Source: an uncultured Acidobacteriota bacterium
GTDB lineage: Bacteria; Acidobacteriota; Terriglobia; Bryobacterales; Bryobacteraceae
DNA: 64,000 bases
NCBI GenBank assembly: GCA_902825945.1
Contig: CADECY010000005.1
Location: forward strand, 26,557-90,556
Reading direction: 5' to 3'
This document shows positions 1 to 9,048 of the stretch, one piece after another. Below the pieces are notes generated by a model. The model did not search any database, had not been told where the DNA came from, and saw only the letters and a program-made list of their open reading frames with translations. A program made the position numbers and the translations under genes. The first letter of the stretch is position 1. Each line of letters opens with the position of its first letter.

Positions 1-1072
1 GGGCATCCGGCTCTGGCCGGGGCAGGAAGCGCGCCAAGTCCACTCCATTCGGAACAACGGTGGCGCGAGGATGCTCGCTCAACTGCGCGTCCTTCTCCGA
101 CATCACCACCACGCGCGGGAATCGCGCGAGGGCGCTTTGTTCGAATCGCCGCCAGCGCCACCAATCCCAACGCGATCCGGGCGTGGCACGGCGTTCGTGT
201 ACCTGGCGGTAGAGGTCGAACGTGATGTCATGCTCCACGAGGATGTCGCCGCGGTACGATGCCAACTGCGTGAACTCCACCTGGAGCGGCCCGGTCCGGT
301 GTTCGGCGATCAGCCGCTTCATCACATCGGAGCGATACTCACGCACCTCGGGCGGTTCGACGCTCGTCCAGCGCGGCTCGCGATAACGTGGCTTCGGCGC
401 GAGCACGAGCTTGGCGCAAAACGTCCGCAGCGGCTCGAAGTCGTCGGGCTCCTCGTTTTCGGTGAAGGCGAAGAGGGTGATGTCGAAGTCATGCGAACAC
501 TCGCGTAGAAGGTTGTACAATCGCACCGCGCCACCGTGCGAGAGCGGCCAAGGGAAATAGGGCGACAAGACGCTCACGGGCGCGCGCACGGGCGATGGTG
601 TGCGCCCTTCGATCACACGGAACTCTCGCGGAACCGAGGTCCGTTCGCGAGCCCACGGCCACCAGCCCGGGCGCAGCCAGATCCCGTCGAGCGGCGTGCC
701 GCGCCAGAAGAGCCAACTCGCCAGCGGCGTGCTCCATTGAAGATGATGCCGCTCGAGACGTGGATTGTAGGCGAGAATCCGGGTGGGCGCGAGCCGGAAC
801 GCGAGCGCACGCAAAGCATCATGTTCGCCGCCGGTTCCGAGCATCAGCGGCGCCATTCCGATTCGCAATCCGTGCAATCGGGATCGCACCTCGGCGGCCG
901 GAGTTCCACTCGCGATTTCGATGTGCCGGCGATCGGGAATCAGCCGCCGCACTTCCTGCGACATGCGATCACAAAGTTCGGCCGGACCAGTGCGGAACGT
1001 CACCACCACGGCCTCCGGGTCGATGCCGCGCAGGCCGAACCACGTCTTCTTAATGATTGCCTTGACGCTCAC
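1..1072 (-). CDS. Glycosyltransferase, GT-B type (3' end beyond window)
   Basis: About 357 codons are visible in one uninterrupted minus-strand frame that runs off the left edge. The start is a GTG whose last two bases overlap the TGA of the upstream MFS gene (GTGA), so the two are probably translationally coupled. Residues 1-160 form an unfamiliar N-terminal region (it opens SVKAIIKKTWFGLRGIDPEA). From about residue 165 the sequence looks like the acceptor half of a GT-B glycosyltransferase: VSVLSPYFPWPLSHGGAVRL is the usual opening beta-strand and glycine-rich loop, and VVPNGVDLARF near the cut is the classic linker motif of GT4-like enzymes. It should transfer a sugar from a nucleotide-sugar donor in the cytoplasm, probably for a surface glycan. 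Donor and acceptor cannot be read, and the C-terminal donor-binding domain lies outside the window. Confidence 0.8.
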   Translation of the reverse strand, partial: MSVKAIIKKTWFGLRGIDPEAVVVTFRTGPAELCDRMSQEVRRLIPDRRHIEIASGTPAAEVRSRLHGLRIGMAPLMLGTGGEHDALRALAFRLAPTRILAYNPRLERHHLQWSTPLASWLFWRGTPLDGIWLRPGWWPWARERTSVPREFRVIEGRTPSPVRAPVSVLSPYFPWPLSHGGAVRLYNLLRECSHDFDITLFAFTENEEPDDFEPLRTFCAKLVLAPKPRYREPRWTSVEPPEVREYRSDVMKRLIAEHRTGPLQVEFTQLASYRGDILVEHDITFDLYRQVHERRATPGSRWDWWRWRRFEQSALARFPRVVVMSEKDAQLSEHPRATVVPNGVDLARFLPRPEPDA

Positions 1073-2265
1073 GCCGCGCGAATCGTCCAACGCAGTACGC
1101 CGCAAGCCACCAGCGGCAGAAACGCGATCACCGCGCACGCTGGCGCGAATCCGTAGTGATCCACCGACGCGCCGATCATTGGCGAGATGAACATCGACAT
1201 CAGTCCGAACGCGCCCGTCAGCGCCGACGTTCCGGAGGCTGCCCGCTCGGGCCCGAACAGATCGAGCGGCAGTGAATAGACATTCACGCTGAACACCAGA
1301 CTCCAGAAGAAACTGAAGCCGATGAGCAGTGTCGCCACACCCGCGCTGCCCGCGTGTGGTGCGAGCGCGGTACTCAGGAGAGCGATTGCTCCGATCGATG
1401 CCGCCCGAAGGCGGGCTTGTGGCAGCGAACCGCTGGATCGCGTCAGCCGGTAGGAGAGAAAGCCCCCCGCAACCCCACCGGCGACTGAAAAGATGGGCGG
1501 AATCCAAGCGAATCGCAAGTTCACTTCATCCTGCGGCAGGGCGAAGGTGCTCACCAGGAATTTGGTGGTCCACGTGGTCCAGAGACTATAGACGGTCATG
1601 CCGAGCATGTTCGCGATCACGAGTCCGAGCACGCGCGGATCTTTCCAAACCGTGGCACCGCTGATCGCGGTGCGGCTCACCACTTGCGCGGGCGGAACCG
1701 TGCGCGACACCCAGAGCCACATCGGGATCCATAGGAATCCGAGCACACCCGCGGCGACGAACGCCCAGCGCCATCCGTACCGCGGCGAGATGAAGCTTGC
1801 CAGCACCGGCGCGGAGGCCATGCCGATCGCGAGTCCGAACTGGCCCATTGCCGCGCCGAAAGCGCGCTGACGAGGCTCGACGTACATTCCGTTCGCTTTT
1901 GAATTGCCAGGAATCACGGCCGCTTCCGCCGCGCCGAGCCACACCCGGCACGCGACCAAACCATTCAAGCCCGTTGCGAAGCCGGTTGCGATTCCGGCCA
2001 TCGACCAGAGCGAGATCGCAGTGACGATACCTGTGTTCAGGCCGAAGCGATCGACCGCGAATCCGGCGAAGGGCGAGGAGATCGCATAGACCGCGTAGAA
2101 CGCCGAGTGCAGGAATCCGAAGTCCTTGGCCGAAAGTCCGAACTCGGCCTCGAGCGTCGGCTGAAGCGCGCCGAGCAGCGATCGATCAAGGTAGTTGATC
2201 GCCGAAGCGAGCGTGAATGCGAGCATCGCGAGCCAGCGCGCCGTGGCGCCGGGGCTAGCGGGCAT
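1069..2265 (-). CDS. MFS transporter, anion:cation symporter-like
   Basis: A 398-residue polytopic membrane protein of ordinary MFS length with roughly twelve hydrophobic segments. The first helix region (ASAINYLDRSLLGALQPTL) and the following loop (FAGFAVDRFGLNTGI) match the N-terminal signature region of the hexuronate/phthalate-type ACS branch, whose members import organic anions with H+ or Na+. The frame is open further upstream, but the ATG at 2265 is preferred: it begins MPASPGATARWLAMLAF directly before helix 1 and overlaps the end of the upstream gene by 11 bases. Downstream its stop overlaps the glycosyltransferase GTG. The substrate is unknown; a sugar acid would fit the other carbohydrate genes in this window. 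Confidence 0.85.
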   Translation of the reverse strand: MPASPGATARWLAMLAFTLASAINYLDRSLLGALQPTLEAEFGLSAKDFGFLHSAFYAVYAISSPFAGFAVDRFGLNTGIVTAISLWSMAGIATGFATGLNGLVACRVWLGAAEAAVIPGNSKANGMYVEPRQRAFGAAMGQFGLAIGMASAPVLASFISPRYGWRWAFVAAGVLGFLWIPMWLWVSRTVPPAQVVSRTAISGATVWKDPRVLGLVIANMLGMTVYSLWTTWTTKFLVSTFALPQDEVNLRFAWIPPIFSVAGGVAGGFLSYRLTRSSGSLPQARLRAASIGAIALLSTALAPHAGSAGVATLLIGFSFFWSLVFSVNVYSLPLDLFGPERAASGTSALTGAFGLMSMFISPMIGASVDHYGFAPACAVIAFLPLVACGVLRWTIRAA

Positions 2266-3904
2266 CCAGGAACTCCAAGCCCACCACTTCGCCGATCGTG
2301 GCGAGCTTGGCATCGGACTTCGGATTGAACTCGAGCCGGACCCTGCGTGCCGGCCTCTGCGGGCCACATCCGAACGTGGCCTCGCCGCGGCCGCTGATCG
2401 TGACCTTGGTTGGATCCCGGATGATGTACTGCGAGAGCTTCCCCTTCGCGTCGCGAATCGCGAGCCGCGCCGGACCCTTCAGGCAATCGACGCGTTCGAG
2501 CGACCCCTCGAGCGAATTCTGTCCCTTCGGCCCATCCCACCATTCGACGGGCTTCTCGCCCTCGAACTTGCCGAGCTTCGCATTCGCGCGATCCTCGGCC
2601 TCGCGAATCGACTTCTCCTGTTCCGCCTTCAGACGAGCGAGTTCGCGGGCCTTTTCTTCAGCGATCCGCTGCCGCTCCGCGGCTTCGAGATCGAGCTTTT
2701 GCTTTTCGAATGCGCGCCGCATCTCTTCGATCCGCGCCCGCTCTTCCGGCGAGGCGCCGGCGCGCTCGGCCTTGCGCCACGAAAGGAGCGCTCCGGCGAA
2801 GTCCTTGAACTCCACCTGCGCGTTCGCCAGCCGTTGCCAGTAGGCGATGTTGCGCGGTTCGAGTTCGCACGCTTTCTTCATTGGCGCGATTTTGCCGTCG
2901 GTGACCATCAACTCCGAGAATCTCGCGTGCGGTGCCGCCCAGCGCGGATTCAACTCCATCGCCTTGCGCAATGACTCCTTTACTTTCTCCGGGTCCTTCA
3001 GCGTGAGCGAGTGCTGATGCCAGGCTGTAGCGCTGTCGGAACCGGCTTCTGTCGCTTCCGCGTACATCTCCGCGCCCTCGTACGCACCAGCGGACTTTTC
3101 ACCTTGATTGATCGCTAAGAGATACGCGGACTTCGCCGCCGCGCCGCCCAGCAGATCGGCAAGCGCGATCGCGGCGCGTTGCTCGAGAATCGTGCGCGGC
3201 CGATAGTCGCGCTCGAGGCTAATCGGTTTTCCCGAGATCTGCTGCGAGGCGAACTGACCGGCCTGGAAGTACCGGTCGACTTCGGCTTCCATCTCCTTTT
3301 CGACCTTGCCAAAGGCATTGCGGTAGGCGGAGTCCATCGTCGCGTCCTGCTGGAGGTTCGACAGATAGACACGAACGCGGCCCGCGTTTTCGGGAGTCAC
3401 GCAGAGCAGATGCATCCGCGCCCAATCGCGGGTGCGCCGCTCCGTGCCGGCAGGTGGCACGCCCACGGTCAGAATGGTGCTCTTCACCTGAAGGGTCGCG
3501 ATCATCTCGACGAGGCCGCGTTCGACTCCTTGGGGCATCACCGATGTGCCGTCGTTCAGCAGAATCCGCACGAAGTCGCGGATCCACTCGCGCGGCACCG
3601 GTTCGCCGGAGACCATTCCGCCCGTATAGAAATTGCGCTTTCGCTCGATGTGCGTGGTCTTGTACTTCGCCGCGCCCTTGTCGCTCTTGACAACCACCAG
3701 GCGCACGGGCCAAAGCGGTACGATCTCGGTCCTGCCGAGGAGCTTGGCGAGCCACCAATGCGTTTGGTCGAACAGCGCGAGCACTTCGCGGGAGTCCTTC
3801 TCGCTCGCGTTCGACCACACTTCGAGCGGACCGCTTCGAAACGAATACCAATCCGCCGCCGGAACCAGTGCCGCGGCGGCGAAAAGGCAGTAAATGAGCC
3901 GCAC
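2255..3904 (-). CDS. Secreted TPR/coiled-coil protein, peptidase-like N-terminus without a zinc motif
   Basis: A 549-residue protein with a signal peptide (VRLIYCLFAAAALVPAADWY). The GTG at 3904 sits right before it, and the longer TTG-started frame adds only a polar stub. Residues about 20-200 have the look of acidobacterial gluzincin-like domains (WSNASEKDSREVLALFDQTH, later GVERGLVEMIATL), but no HExxH is visible, so any peptidase activity is doubtful. The middle contains TPR-like helical pairs (KVKESLRKAMELNPRWAAPH), followed by a charged coiled coil (AAERQRIAEEKARELARLKA) and a beta-rich C-terminus. Function is unknown; an envelope scaffold or assembly factor is a reasonable guess. It is the first gene of the minus-strand group with the MFS and glycosyltransferase genes and is divergent from the FG-GAP gene. 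Confidence 0.7.
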   Translation of the reverse strand: MRLIYCLFAAAALVPAADWYSFRSGPLEVWSNASEKDSREVLALFDQTHWWLAKLLGRTEIVPLWPVRLVVVKSDKGAAKYKTTHIERKRNFYTGGMVSGEPVPREWIRDFVRILLNDGTSVMPQGVERGLVEMIATLQVKSTILTVGVPPAGTERRTRDWARMHLLCVTPENAGRVRVYLSNLQQDATMDSAYRNAFGKVEKEMEAEVDRYFQAGQFASQQISGKPISLERDYRPRTILEQRAAIALADLLGGAAAKSAYLLAINQGEKSAGAYEGAEMYAEATEAGSDSATAWHQHSLTLKDPEKVKESLRKAMELNPRWAAPHARFSELMVTDGKIAPMKKACELEPRNIAYWQRLANAQVEFKDFAGALLSWRKAERAGASPEERARIEEMRRAFEKQKLDLEAAERQRIAEEKARELARLKAEQEKSIREAEDRANAKLGKFEGEKPVEWWDGPKGQNSLEGSLERVDCLKGPARLAIRDAKGKLSQYIIRDPTKVTISGRGEATFGCGPQRPARRVRLEFNPKSDAKLATIGEVVGLEFLDAR

Positions 3905-4016
3905 TACGCGAGTACGGTAGCACAAATCACCCGCTTGCAAGATTCGTCCGGGGGAAGCTAGGAGCCGCCGTGCAGGCCCTCCTCCATCGGCTGCGCGCCA
4001 AGCGTAAGCTCATAGA

Positions 4017-5741
4017 ATGCTCCCTGTTCTCGTTCTCCTCGCCGCGGCCGGACTCGCCATGGGCCGCGACGGCATCGTCATCGCCGACGATTCCGATTTT
4101 TACGAGCACATGCCGAAAGGCACGATCATCACGCAGGCGGGTGGGCGATCCCGCTCGGGTTCAGCGCTGCCGGAGGGCGCGTGGCTGTTCAACAACAACG
4201 CTCTCGTCATGCGATCGCAGGCCTATCTCTACGCCAAAGTGACGATCCCCGAAACGGGCACCTATCACCTGCATGTCCGCGGCCATGGCGATCCGAAGAG
4301 TTCGTTTCGCGTGATCATCGGCGACCGCCAGACCAGCGAGCAATTCGGCAACGGACCACTCTCGCTGCGGCGCGGGGGCACCTTCGAACTACAGAAGGGC
4401 CCGATCGACATCGTGCTCAGCCGCGTCGTGCTCGGCGGAGCGACCGGACCAGTGTTCGACGCGCTGTTCCTGTCGCGCGCCGCAAACCTCACGGAAGGGG
4501 ACCTGCGCAAGCTCGAGCTTCCCGAGGAGGTCGAGTTGCTCAAGGAGTACACAATCTCGCGATCGTCGGCGATCAAGTTCGGAGATGTCGACGCGGATGG
4601 CAAGTCCGACTTCTTCCTCCTCGAGAGCGACTACTCAGGACGGATGTTCGATCACTCCGGCCGCGAACTGTGGGCGTACAAGAACGAAGAGACCGATGCC
4701 CGCAAGCGGGCGGAATTCGAGGCTCCGGGCCTGCTCTGGGATTTCGACCGCGACGGCCGTGCCGAGGTGGCCCACTACCAACTGGAACAGGGCAAGGAAT
4801 GGCTCGTGATGCGCGATGGCCGTTCGGGCTCGGTGCTGCACAAGGTGGCATGGCCCACCCCTCCAATGCCGCATGAGTACAACAATTTCCGCCTCGCCGT
4901 GGCGCGCTTCAATTCGAACTATCCGGCAAACCTCGTGGCCTTCACCGATTCGGGTGGCACCATCTCGATCACCGCGTATTCACGCGAGTTGAAGCAGGTT
5001 TGGCAGCACGTCGAAAAGAAGAAGAAGGACCATCTCGGGCACTACGTCTACGCGTTCGATCTCGATGGCGACACCACCGACGAAATCATCGCGAGCGGAA
5101 TCGTGCTGAGCGCCACCGGCAACGTTCTCTGGAACCGGTACGATCTGCTTGACGACAACCACGACCATTGCGACAGCTTCCGCTTCCACGATCTCGACGG
5201 CGACGGCCGCATCGAGATGCTCGCTCCGGTGAGCGAACTCGGCGTTCTCGTCTTCAACAGCAAGGATGGCCGCCTGCGCTGGAAGCATGCCGCTGAACAC
5301 ACTCAGCAGCTCGAAGTGGGGAGCTTCCTGCGCGGCGTTCCGGGGCCGCACATCGCCGCGAACGCGCGGACCTACGCGCGCAACGGCGAAGCGGGTCTCG
5401 GTGGGCAAGTCCACTGGTTCGACTCCGAAGGCAATCCAGTTCGCAAGTGGCCCGCGAACCCACTCAACGGGAATCCGGATTTCGTCAAGGGCGACTGGCG
5501 CGGCACCGGTGTCGAGGAGCTCTTCTGGTACAAGTTCCGCATGACGCCCGAGGGCAAGGGGGTGCTCAGCTTCAAACAGGACGTCTATCACATGTTCGAT
5601 TTCATGGGGGTGGGAAACGATCAGGTGATCGCGCGCGGCGGGAGCAGCCTGCTGATCTACGGCTACAAGGGCGCCAGACGGCGGTCCATCACGCGCGACA
5701 TCCATTACCTGAAGCGAGTCGCCAACCACACGCACTACTGA
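4017..5741 (+). CDS. Secreted FG-GAP/VCBS repeat protein
   Basis: 574 residues with a short signal peptide (MLPVLVLLAAAGLAMG). Residues about 20-150 form a beta-rich, carbohydrate-binding-like N-terminal domain. From about residue 185 come at least four repeats with calcium-loop signatures: DVDADGKSD, DFDRDGRAE, DLDGDTTDE and DLDGDGRIE. Such loops mark a seven- or eight-bladed FG-GAP propeller, as in rhamnogalacturonan lyases of PL11 and in integrin-like adhesins. Whether it is a lyase, a binding protein or an adhesin cannot be decided by eye. A TAAGCT box lies at 4005-4010, six bases before the ATG, which suggests a leaderless message. It is divergent from the gene at 2255-3904. Confidence 0.75.
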   Translation: MLPVLVLLAAAGLAMGRDGIVIADDSDFYEHMPKGTIITQAGGRSRSGSALPEGAWLFNNNALVMRSQAYLYAKVTIPETGTYHLHVRGHGDPKSSFRVIIGDRQTSEQFGNGPLSLRRGGTFELQKGPIDIVLSRVVLGGATGPVFDALFLSRAANLTEGDLRKLELPEEVELLKEYTISRSSAIKFGDVDADGKSDFFLLESDYSGRMFDHSGRELWAYKNEETDARKRAEFEAPGLLWDFDRDGRAEVAHYQLEQGKEWLVMRDGRSGSVLHKVAWPTPPMPHEYNNFRLAVARFNSNYPANLVAFTDSGGTISITAYSRELKQVWQHVEKKKKDHLGHYVYAFDLDGDTTDEIIASGIVLSATGNVLWNRYDLLDDNHDHCDSFRFHDLDGDGRIEMLAPVSELGVLVFNSKDGRLRWKHAAEHTQQLEVGSFLRGVPGPHIAANARTYARNGEAGLGGQVHWFDSEGNPVRKWPANPLNGNPDFVKGDWRGTGVEELFWYKFRMTPEGKGVLSFKQDVYHMFDFMGVGNDQVIARGGSSLLIYGYKGARRRSITRDIHYLKRVANHTHY

Positions 5742-5784
5742 GTCGCGCCAAGGCGGGCGCATCGCGGACAATGGAACCATACCG

Positions 5785-7029
5785 ATGCGAATCGCAATCG
5801 TGGGCGCTGGAATCTCGGGACTGGTGTGCGCGCACGTGCTCGGACACGACCACGAAATCACGGTTTTCGAGGCGGCTGGCTACCTCGGCGGACACACCAA
5901 TACGATCGACGTCGAAATCGATGGCGAACGCCACGCCGTGGATACCGGCTTCATCGTCTTCAACGAGCATTATTATCCGAAGTTCGTGAAGCTTCTTGCA
6001 CGCATCGGGGTCCCTTCCAAGCCCACGCGTATGGGCTTCAGCCTTCGCTGCGATGCAACCGGACTCGAGTACAGCGGCGAGTCGTTGAGCGGCCTCTTCG
6101 CCCAACCATTCAACCTCCTGCGTCCCTCCTATCTCCGGATGCTCTCCGACATCCTTCGCTTCCAGAAGGAAGGCACGATCGACCTGATCACGATGAACGA
6201 TCACACCACCGTCGAGGAGTACGTGAAGCAAAAGGGATTCTCTCAGCAGTTCTCCGAACGCTTTCTCGTCCCGCTCGGATCGGCGCTCTGGTCGAGCCCG
6301 CTCGGCCAGTTCCGCAAGTTTCCCGTAAAGTTCCTGATCGAGTTTCTGTCGAATCATGGGATGATGCAGACGCGAGACCGCCCTGACTGGCGCGTGATCG
6401 AGGGCGGCTCGAGCCAGTACGTTCGCGCACTCGACCGCTCATTGCGCGGCGAGTTTCGGCTCGAATGTCCGGTGGAGTCGGTGGCGCGCGATCCGAGCGG
6501 AGTGACTATCACTGCCCGCGGACGCCAGACGCGATTCGACCAGGTGATACTGGCGTGTCACGCGGATCAGGCGCTCGCCATCGTCACGGACGCGTCCGCA
6601 ACCGAACGCGAGATCCTCGGCCACTTCCCATACGAGGCCAACGAAGCCGTCCTGCATACCGATGAATCGGTGCTGCCACGTTCGCGCCGGGCATGGGCCA
6701 GTTGGAACTACCATCTTTCCGCGGCCGCCGAGAAGCGCGCCGCCGTCACCTACAACATGAACATCCTTCAGGGAATCGAGTCACGTCATGTTTTTTGCGT
6801 CTCCCTGAATGAGCCAGGCATCAATCCAGAGCGAGTGATTCGACGCCTCGTCTACCATCACCCGGTGTTCCGGCCAGGACGCTCGCGAGCCCAGAAGCGG
6901 CATGCCGAACTCATTCAATACAACCGGACTTCCTACTGTGGCGCCTATTGGGGCTTCGGCTTCCACGAAGATGGCGTCTCGAGCGCCGTCCGGGTGTGCG
7001 AATCGTTCGGTTGCCAGTTGTCTATATGA
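5785..7029 (+). CDS. FAD/NAD(P)-binding amine-oxidase-like protein (COG2907)
   Basis: 414 residues. The N-terminus is a textbook dinucleotide-binding motif, MRIAIVGAGISGLVCAHVLG, followed by the ribose-binding acid in TVFEAAGYLGGHTNTI. This is the COG2907 family, a flavoprotein that habitually sits with DUF1365 and a cyclopropane-fatty-acid synthase, exactly as here. The family is thought to act on unsaturated or methylated acyl chains of phospholipids, but the reaction is not established. Its 3' end overlaps the DUF1365 gene by 59 bases, so the genes are surely co-transcribed. A GACAAT hexamer lies 12 bases upstream of the ATG. Confidence 0.88.
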   Translation: MRIAIVGAGISGLVCAHVLGHDHEITVFEAAGYLGGHTNTIDVEIDGERHAVDTGFIVFNEHYYPKFVKLLARIGVPSKPTRMGFSLRCDATGLEYSGESLSGLFAQPFNLLRPSYLRMLSDILRFQKEGTIDLITMNDHTTVEEYVKQKGFSQQFSERFLVPLGSALWSSPLGQFRKFPVKFLIEFLSNHGMMQTRDRPDWRVIEGGSSQYVRALDRSLRGEFRLECPVESVARDPSGVTITARGRQTRFDQVILACHADQALAIVTDASATEREILGHFPYEANEAVLHTDESVLPRSRRAWASWNYHLSAAAEKRAAVTYNMNILQGIESRHVFCVSLNEPGINPERVIRRLVYHHPVFRPGRSRAQKRHAELIQYNRTSYCGAYWGFGFHEDGVSSAVRVCESFGCQLSI

Positions 7030-7786
7030 GGGCACGGTCCGGCATCGGCGCTTCGGCACGCCAGGACATGAGTTCCAGTACCGGATCTTTCTCACCTACC
7101 TCGATCTGTCGGAACTGGACACCGTTTTCCGGGACCGTTGGCTGTGGTCGGCGTATAGACCAAATGTCGCGTGGTTTCGCCGTGCCGACTATCTCGGTGA
7201 TCCGGGGACGCCGCTTGACACCGCCGTCCGCGACCGGGTTTTCGCCGAAACTGGCGTCCGCCCCACTGGCCCAATCCGGCTGCTGAGCCATCTTCGCTAC
7301 TTCGGACACAATTTCAATCCGGTCAGCTTCTACTACTGCTTCGCGGCAGATGGCGAGACCCTTGAAACGATCGTGGCCGAGATCGAGAACACGCCTTGGA
7401 ACGAGCGCCATTCCTACGTACTGCCGGTGCGCACCGCGTTCGACCCCGAACCGCGTCTCCGCTTTCACTTCCCGAAACGATTCCACGTTTCTCCGTTCTT
7501 GTCTATGGAGCAGATATACGACTGGCGCTTCAGCCAGCCCGGCCCTTCGATCGCGATTCACATGGAGAATCTCGAGAACGGCAAGAAGTGCTTCGACGCG
7601 ACGATGGCGCTCGAGCGCCGCGAGATCGGCAGGGCTGAACTCACCCGGGCCCTCGCGCGGTTCCCGCTGGTCACCGTGAAGGTTATCAGCGCGATCTATT
7701 GGCAGGCTCTGCGTCTTTGGTGGAAGGGCGCGCGGTTCCATCCGCATCCCGGCTCTGCCTCGAGAGGTTTTCCGAATGCTCATTAA
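6971..7786 (+). CDS. DUF1365 family protein (COG3496)
   Basis: 271 residues from the ATG at 6971. The conserved family opening (SCLYEGTVRHRRFG) follows 16 residues later, so this start is preferred to the one at 6902; no nearer in-frame start exists. Recognisable blocks are YRIFLTYLDLSEL, LLSHLRYFGHNFNPVSFYYC and TPWNERHSYVL, all hallmarks of DUF1365. The family has no assigned activity and is nearly always the middle gene between a COG2907 oxidoreductase and a CFA-type methyltransferase, which implies a role in modifying membrane fatty acids. It overlaps its upstream neighbour by 59 bases and its downstream neighbour by 11. Confidence 0.88.
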   Translation: MASRAPSGCANRSVASCLYEGTVRHRRFGTPGHEFQYRIFLTYLDLSELDTVFRDRWLWSAYRPNVAWFRRADYLGDPGTPLDTAVRDRVFAETGVRPTGPIRLLSHLRYFGHNFNPVSFYYCFAADGETLETIVAEIENTPWNERHSYVLPVRTAFDPEPRLRFHFPKRFHVSPFLSMEQIYDWRFSQPGPSIAIHMENLENGKKCFDATMALERREIGRAELTRALARFPLVTVKVISAIYWQALRLWWKGARFHPHPGSASRGFPNAH

Positions 7787-9044
7787 GGACTTCGTATCGC
7801 CCGGCAAGGCTGGATCGCGAGCCCGCGAATCGGCGCTCACCCGATGGTCTCGCGACCTCGTGTTCGGGCAACTGCGCCGGCTCCGCGAGGGGCGAATCAC
7901 GGTGACTGACTCCACCGGATCGCACCGCTTCGGCGGCAACGCGGGTTTGCAGACATCGGTCTCGGTGGAGGATTTCGGCTTCTACCGGAAAGTGCTTTCC
8001 GGCGGAAGTCTGGGGGCCGCCGAGTCCTATATGGCTGGCGAGTGGTCCACATCCGATCTGACGGCCCTGTGCCGCATCATGATTCAGAACGCGGACGTGA
8101 TGGACTCGATGGAATCCGGCTGGGCCCGTGCCGGCTCGCTTGCCTCCCGTGCCTTTCATTGGCTGCGCCGCAACTCGAAGAGCGGCAGCCGCGACAACAT
8201 CCACGCCCACTACGACCTCGGCAACGACTTCTTCCGGATTTTTCTCGACGACACGATGACCTACTCGTGCGGCGTCTTCGAGACCCCGGAAACACCGCTC
8301 CGCGATGCCTCCATCGCCAAGATCGACCGGCTGTGCCGCAAGCTCGACCTTGGTCCGCGCGACCATCTCATCGAGATCGGGACCGGATGGGGTGCCTTCG
8401 CGATCCATGCCGCGACCCGATACGGCTGCCGCGTCACCACGACGACGATTTCGAAGGAGCAATACGAGATTGCTCGCGAGCGCATCCGCGAAGCCGGACT
8501 CGAGAATCGGATCACGCTCCTGTTCGAAGACTATCGGAATCTGCGCGGCACTCATGACAAACTCGTCTCGGTCGAGATGGTCGAGGCCGTGGGCCGCGAG
8601 TTCCTTCCCGACTACTTCGGTGCCTGCTCGAAACTGCTCGCTCCGCACGGGCTCATGGCCCTGCAGGGGATCGTCTTCACCGACCATCGCTACGAAGACT
8701 ACTGCAAGCGCGCCGAGTTCATTCAACGCTACGTGTTTCCAGGCAGCCACCTGCCGTCCGTCAGCGAGATGACCGGTGTCCTGCGCCGCCACACGGACTT
8801 CGCCGTCGAGCATCTCGAGGATCTCTCCGGTCACTACGCGCGCACGCTCCGCATCTGGCGCGGCCGCTTCTGGGATCGCATCGGCGACGTCCGCGCTCTC
8901 GGCCTGCCGGAGCATTTCATCCGCCTCTGGGACTACTATCTCGGCTACTGCGAAGCGGGTTTTCTCGAGCGCAATTGCAGAGTCGTTCAGGTGCTGTTGG
9001 CGAAGCCACGCGCACGGCGTGAGAATCTGCTCGGCGTGATCTAG
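7776..9044 (+). CDS. cfa: Cyclopropane-fatty-acid synthase-like SAM methyltransferase
   Basis: 422 residues, close to the usual length for the family. The N-terminal lipid-binding region (to about residue 125) is followed by a class I SAM fold: NIHAHYDLGNDFFRIFLD and TMTYSCGVFE are the CFA-synthase signature, LIEIGTGWGAFAIHAATRYG binds SAM, and VSVEMVEAVG carries the E-M-x-E region. Classical enzymes add a methylene from SAM across the cis double bond of phospholipid acyl chains at the inner membrane. The homologue found in the COG2907/DUF1365 cluster may make a related product such as a methylated or methylene fatty acid, so the exact product is open. It overlaps the DUF1365 gene by 11 bases. 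Confidence 0.87.
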   Translation: MLIKDFVSPGKAGSRARESALTRWSRDLVFGQLRRLREGRITVTDSTGSHRFGGNAGLQTSVSVEDFGFYRKVLSGGSLGAAESYMAGEWSTSDLTALCRIMIQNADVMDSMESGWARAGSLASRAFHWLRRNSKSGSRDNIHAHYDLGNDFFRIFLDDTMTYSCGVFETPETPLRDASIAKIDRLCRKLDLGPRDHLIEIGTGWGAFAIHAATRYGCRVTTTTISKEQYEIARERIREAGLENRITLLFEDYRNLRGTHDKLVSVEMVEAVGREFLPDYFGACSKLLAPHGLMALQGIVFTDHRYEDYCKRAEFIQRYVFPGSHLPSVSEMTGVLRRHTDFAVEHLEDLSGHYARTLRIWRGRFWDRIGDVRALGLPEHFIRLWDYYLGYCEAGFLERNCRVVQVLLAKPRARRENLLGVI

Positions 9045-9048
9045 TGGT

